Of a stretch of 47,532 nucleotides of DNA, positions 44,886 through 47,532 are shown in pieces. The stretch's first letter is position 1, and the number at the start of each line of letters is the position of its first letter. The position numbers were made by a program, and so were the translations under genes. This stretch comes from an uncultured bacterium. Lineage in GTDB: Bacteria; Krumholzibacteriota; Krumholzibacteriia; LZORAL124-64-63. Under the pieces are notes generated by a model. It saw nothing but the letters and a program-made list of their open reading frames with translations, ran no database searches and had not been told where the DNA came from. The DNA lies in contig CAIOLW010000067.1 in the NCBI GenBank assembly GCA_903859215.1, forward strand, positions 1 through 47,532, written 5' to 3'.

Positions 44886-45838
44886 GCGGATGCGCCTCCG
44901 TCACGATAGGAAAAGAACTCGTGGTGCAATCGGATCAGGGTGCGGCGGTCCAGCACCTCGGACAGTCGTCCTTCGGCGTGGCCGCCATCGGTCGCCAAAT
45001 CGCTGCCAGTCGTCAGGTCGTGGCCGCGCCGCTCGTCCAGGCACGTGTGGACGAACTGCGCCAGCCGATCGCGTTCACGCTGCAGCCAGCGGCGAGCCGC
45101 CACGCCGCGAAGCAGCAGGTGGGCGCCGACGGGGCTGGCGTCGTCGGCCACGGCGCCGGGGACCACGGGCAAACCGGCGAACAGCCAGCCGCGCCCGTAG
45201 GGATCCTGCGAGACCGTGCCGGGCGAAGCCGCGACGCGGGCATTCGTCTCGAATTCCCGCATGGCCAGCGGGAAGACCATCTCCAGGTCCATGCCGCCGA
45301 CGCGGATGAGGGCCGAGGGCCGGGCCTCGTCACGCCGGGTCGGGAAGGTGACCGACTCGACGGTGCCGAGCGTGTGGCAGAAGAAGGCGTCGACGCCGAT
45401 GTGCACCCGCTGGCTGTCGCCGTCGTCCAGCCACATGTGGTTGGGCGCGTAGGCCAGTTCATCGGGCAGGGCCAGCGTGGGGTCGGCGATCAGGTCATCG
45501 CCGTCCGCGGGCGCCGCGTGGACGCGCGGCTCGGCCAGCGCCAGGTAGAGGTCACAGTACCGGTGGCCGTCGCCGCCGCAGCGCGTGGTGGCGGCTTTGT
45601 TGCACGGGATCAGCTTCCGCACCGGGGCCAGGTCGCAGTAGTGGACATCCTCGACGCAGAGGTTGGGGCAGTGGTCCTGGACGGCGACGGCGGCCTTGTC
45701 GCGCATCAGCCGGCACTCGAGGTACTCGCGACTGAGGCAACGTTCGATGGCGCTGCTGTCGGCGCTGAGCGGGATCATCTTCATGCCGTAAAGGCCGCAG
45801 TATTTCACGTTCAGCTTGCGGAGAAATGGACACAGCAT
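44882..45838 (-). CDS. Cysteine-rich protein with degenerate glycine-cleavage H-like domain
   Basis: 318-aa protein heading the Qrc-like operon. Ten cysteines lie in the first 95 residues (C3, C14, C34, C42, C57, C61, C68, C79, C87, C95), a likely metal or Fe-S binding region of no family I recognise. Residues about 127-222 follow the H-protein plan: YAPNHMWLDD, VHIGVDAFFCHTLGTVESV and QDPYGRGWLFAGL. The lipoyl lysine is lost; its position reads about AMREFETNARV. The last 90 residues are helical and Arg/Asp-rich. There is no signal peptide, so it is probably cytosolic. ATG 45838 has AAGGAGG upstream. Its TGA overlaps the cytochrome start. Confidence 0.75.
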   Translation of the reverse strand: MLCPFLRKLNVKYCGLYGMKMIPLSADSSAIERCLSREYLECRLMRDKAAVAVQDHCPNLCVEDVHYCDLAPVRKLIPCNKAATTRCGGDGHRYCDLYLALAEPRVHAAPADGDDLIADPTLALPDELAYAPNHMWLDDGDSQRVHIGVDAFFCHTLGTVESVTFPTRRDEARPSALIRVGGMDLEMVFPLAMREFETNARVAASPGTVSQDPYGRGWLFAGLPVVPGAVADDASPVGAHLLLRGVAARRWLQRERDRLAQFVHTCLDERRGHDLTTGSDLATDGGHAEGRLSEVLDRRTLIRLHHEFFSYRDGGASA

Positions 45839-45876
45839 GGGATCGCCTCCTTCACGGCTTCAGCCAGGCGGGTAAC

Positions 45877-45892
45877 AGCAAGAGCAGGACCA
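45877..45892 (-). promoter_or_regulatory. Sigma54-like -24/-12 element for the Qrc-like operon
   Basis: Minus-strand TGGTCCTGCTCTTGCT keeps the invariant GG and GC at the correct spacing and matches TTGCW fully, but departs from TGGCACG at three positions. Transcription would start near 45866, and AAGGAGG and the ATG at 45838 follow. Weaker than the divergent element at 46124. Confidence 0.45.
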
Positions 45893-45990
45893 GACTGTGC
45901 GCGGTCGCTGAATCGGCCCTATTTGCAGGCGTTTCGGCGATTGGGCGGCGTGTTGCCGGCGAGGCCTGCGAACGTGCGCGCGCACTTGTG

Positions 45991-46019
45991 TAGGGAATCG
46001 CGACTGAGCGTAGGGAATC
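45991..46019. promoter_or_regulatory. Direct repeats midway between divergent sigma54-type promoters
   Basis: TAGGGAATC occurs at 45991-45999 and 46011-46019, 20 bases apart, about two helical turns. The second copy is also the small palindrome GGGAATCCC. A related CGGAATCGG lies at 46026-46034. The pair sits about 100 bases from each of the facing -24 elements, as expected for an NtrC-type upstream activating site. CGCAA-CCGC-TTGCG at 46079-46092 is a second candidate site. The rest of the 360-base gap (45839-46198) holds no gene. Confidence 0.45.
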
Positions 46020-46123
46020 CCCACACGGAATCGGCGCGGGTTCGGCGGGCAGGCAGTGTGCCGGCGTCCACGCGGCGGCGCAACCGCTTGCGGCGCGGCG
46101 TCTTCGGAGATGGTTCGCGGGTG

Positions 46124-46139
46124 TGGCAGGGCAATTGCT
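46124..46139 (+). promoter_or_regulatory. Sigma54 (RpoN) promoter, -24/-12
   Basis: TGGCAGGGCAATTGCT matches TGGCACGRNNNTTGCW at every defined position but one (C to G). The GG and GC are correctly spaced. Transcription would begin near 46151, 48 bases before the small membrane-protein gene. An NtrC-type activator is encoded at 37656. Confidence 0.65.
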
Positions 46140-46198
46140 GTTGGGAAGTTGCAGGACACGATTCGACAACGCCCATCACGCACGAGTCAGGAGCGAAC

Positions 46199-46474
46199 AT
46201 GGACACCGGCAACATGACCTTCGAGGAGATCCTCTTCAACGGTCGCTATCACATCATCGGCGCGGTGATGTTCCTGGTCTTCGTCGCCGCCTTCGCCCGC
46301 GAAGTCATCCGCGAGCTGGCCGCGACCGTGGCCGAGCGTCGCCGTGTGGCGCATCGCCACACCATGGGTGTCTTCGTTCCCGACATGATGCTCGGCGCGA
46401 CGATGACCGATGGCGGCGAGCCGGTAGAGCAGGAGAAGAAGCAGACGGACGAGACGCCCACGCCGCAGGACTGA
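46199..46474 (+). CDS. Small membrane protein of unknown function, divergent from the Qrc-like operon
   Basis: 91-aa protein. One strongly hydrophobic helix (about residues 18-33, HIIGAVMFLVFVAAFA) follows a short N-terminus (TFEEILFNGRY). After it come a basic segment (RRRVAHRHT) and an acidic, Pro/Thr-rich tail. By the positive-inside rule the basic tail lies in the cytoplasm. I recognise no family. ATG 46199 has AGGAG 6 bases upstream, and a sigma54-type promoter lies 60-75 bases before it. The shared control region makes it a plausible small subunit or assembly factor for the Qrc-like complex; this is inference from position alone. Confidence 0.65.
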   Translation: MDTGNMTFEEILFNGRYHIIGAVMFLVFVAAFAREVIRELAATVAERRRVAHRHTMGVFVPDMMLGATMTDGGEPVEQEKKQTDETPTPQD

Positions 46475-46580
46475 CGAACGATGCCGGGCTCGTGGTGACC
46501 GCTACGGTGGCCGGCGCGCGCGTCCTGATTCGGAGGGGGTCCTGATCGGGATGCGTGGCGCCGGCCGGCCGGTCAACGGC

Positions 46581-46604
46581 GTGAATTGCGCCGGCGCAAC
46601 TCAC
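46581..46604. terminator. 24-bp palindrome between convergent genes
   Basis: The arms GTGA-A-TTGCGCC and GGCGCAA-C-TCAC are complementary with one mismatched pair. It begins 8 bases past the dockerin-like gene stop and about 106 past the small membrane-protein stop. It could end both transcripts, though no U-run follows; an operator cannot be excluded. Confidence 0.4.
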
Positions 46605-46611
46605 GGCCACA

Positions 46612-47262
46612 TCACGGGCAAACCGCCCCGATCGCCGCCGTCATCAATGGAATATCGCTGATATTCACCACGCCGTCGAACTTGAGATCCGAACGCAGTG
46701 CGGTCGTGCCGTAATCCGCCGCGAACAGCGGAATGTCCGCCAGGTCGACCACGCGATCGCCGTTGATGTCCGCGCTGTTGTGACGCAGGACGAGACCGGA
46801 GTTGCTGGACAGGGCGGCGCCGTTGATGACGACCAGCGTCTTCGATGTCGACCACCCGCCGGCGCGCAGGGGGTTGGTCCAGCGGGTCACGCCCGCCGCG
46901 TCGGTGTTGGCGTCGGCGATGGTGCCGCCGGCGCAACTGGTGAAATTCCCTGTTCCCGCCGCGACCGACTTCTCCAGCCACATGTCGCTGGCCGCGAAGT
47001 TGGCGACCGGCATGCAGCCGTAGTCGAACAGGGTCAGGGTGATGGTCGCATCCACGAGGCCGGCGGTCGTGCGGGCCCGGGTCAGCGGCGCGCCTTCGCC
47101 GTTGGGCAGGTTGTACAGGACCGGTGACGAGCCGACGGGCGCCGCCGTGGTCGCCGTCGAGCAGTAGTCCCCCCACTGGGCTTCGGCGTCGGGCGCCAGG
47201 CACGCGGTCAGGCAGGCGGCCAGGATGGCCGCGAAGATGATGCCGGATCTCACTGGATTCAT
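46612..47262 (-). CDS. Secreted protein with dockerin type I-like C-terminus
   Basis: 216-aa exported protein with a signal peptide (residues 1 to about 28; cysteines at about 17 and 21 leave a lipoprotein possible). Residues about 30-160 are a beta-rich region with no family I can name; scattered cysteines (C34, C83, C110) could form disulfides. The C-terminal 55 residues contain two EF-hand-like loops, ADINGDRVVDLADI and DLKFDGVVNISDI, in the dockerin I pattern. Without a cohesin nearby this is probably a calcium-binding stalk or anchor, not a cellulosome part. ATG 47262 has GGGGGAG upstream. Confidence 0.75.
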   Translation of the reverse strand: MNPVRSGIIFAAILAACLTACLAPDAEAQWGDYCSTATTAAPVGSSPVLYNLPNGEGAPLTRARTTAGLVDATITLTLFDYGCMPVANFAASDMWLEKSVAAGTGNFTSCAGGTIADANTDAAGVTRWTNPLRAGGWSTSKTLVVINGAALSSNSGLVLRHNSADINGDRVVDLADIPLFAADYGTTALRSDLKFDGVVNISDIPLMTAAIGAVCP

Positions 47263-47532
47263 GAAGATCTCCCCCGATCGACAGACATCCGGGACCGCGT
47301 GGCAGTCCGGCGGAAAGCCCTGGGCGCCGCGCGATCTATTTCACTGGAAGGCGAGTTTAGCATACGTCGGGGGTGGGATCACGGGCTTCTTCCGCCGGTC
47401 GGCTCCGAATGGCTGATTCGAATTCTGTCGATGCCCAGGCGCAGCCCGGCGCCGCAGGATGCCGACCGGCGATCTCACTCCCGGCGGCTTGTTCGCCTCA
47501 GCAGCGGCGTGGAGAAATCCAGGAACGTGCCG
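47263..47532. other. Window-end intergenic region
   Basis: 270 bases upstream of the dockerin-like gene. It must hold that gene's promoter; TATGCT on the minus strand around 47360 is the only -10-like hexamer noticed, without a clear -35. A minus-strand frame of 18 codons from the window edge ending in TGA at 47475-47477 could be the tail of a further gene, but is too short to judge. Confidence 0.25.

Noticed and set aside
39111-45838. Lipoate-binding protein of an sHdr-type sulfur oxidation cluster
   Set aside because: Both H-like domains lack the lipoyl lysine, and no HdrA/B/C-like or lipoate ligase genes are present.
47475-47531. C-terminal end of another minus-strand gene
   Set aside because: Only 18 codons remain before the window edge and no motif is visible, so it cannot be supported.

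Overview
The window is 47.5 kb of GC-rich bacterial chromosome (roughly two thirds G+C by eye). Coding density is high, many neighbouring genes overlap by 1-17 bases, and GTG/TTG starts are common. No rRNA, tRNA, CRISPR array, phage gene or insertion sequence was recognised. The gene mix suggests an uncultivated or little-studied lineage of the FCB / Krumholzibacteria-Eisenbacteria type or a deltaproteobacterial-type lineage: a complete 13-gene Complex I operon with fused NuoCD, a Qrc/Psr-type membrane redox operon, an NtrC-type sigma54 activator, a bacterial archaemetzincin and a secreted dockerin-like protein. No single-copy phylogenetic marker is present, so this placement is inference.

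Layout. (1) 92-8029, mixed metabolism: two tandem POT/MFS transporters, bifunctional formiminotransferase-cyclodeaminase, a NYN-domain protein, a class IV aminotransferase and a TPR protein. (2) 8281-23671, the respiratory operon nuoA-B-CD-E-F-G-H-I-J-K-L-M-N, driven by a good sigma70-type promoter and followed closely by a Sad-type succinate-semialdehyde dehydrogenase. (3) 23705-30534, housekeeping genes: a NifU-like Fe-S scaffold domain; an overlapping trio of inositol-phosphatase-like, CutA and SAM-hydroxide adenosyltransferase; a lipoprotein; PIN-PhoH ATPase; and an M23 peptidase. (4) 30539-35103, a four-gene MacAB-like efflux operon (adaptor, ATPase and two permeases of equal length) on the minus strand. 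(5) 35376-39014, a signalling cassette: a membrane histidine kinase whose periplasmic sensor carries CXXCH and CX4CH heme-c-like motifs, an archaemetzincin, and a sigma54-dependent response regulator. (6) 39111-45838, a six-gene minus-strand operon: Cys-rich/GcvH-like protein, five-heme-motif cytochrome c, MopB-type subunit with a Tat signal, a subunit with sixteen Fe-S cysteines, NrfD, and a second membrane-anchored GcvH-like protein. The core four follow the QrcA-B-C-D order. A small membrane-protein gene is divergent from it. (7) 46612-47262, a secreted dockerin-like protein.

How the parts may work together. Complex I feeds electrons from NADH into the quinone pool. The Qrc-like complex would exchange electrons between that pool and periplasmic cytochromes or another donor/acceptor. 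The divergent intergenic region upstream of it holds sigma54-type -24/-12 elements facing both ways. Two 9-bp direct repeats, 20 bp apart start to start, lie about 100 bp from each, where an NtrC-type activator would bind. The neighbouring heme-motif kinase and sigma54 activator are natural candidates to control it. The most novel element is the pairing of this complex with two H-protein-like domains that have both lost the lipoyl lysine, one joined to a ten-cysteine N-terminal region.
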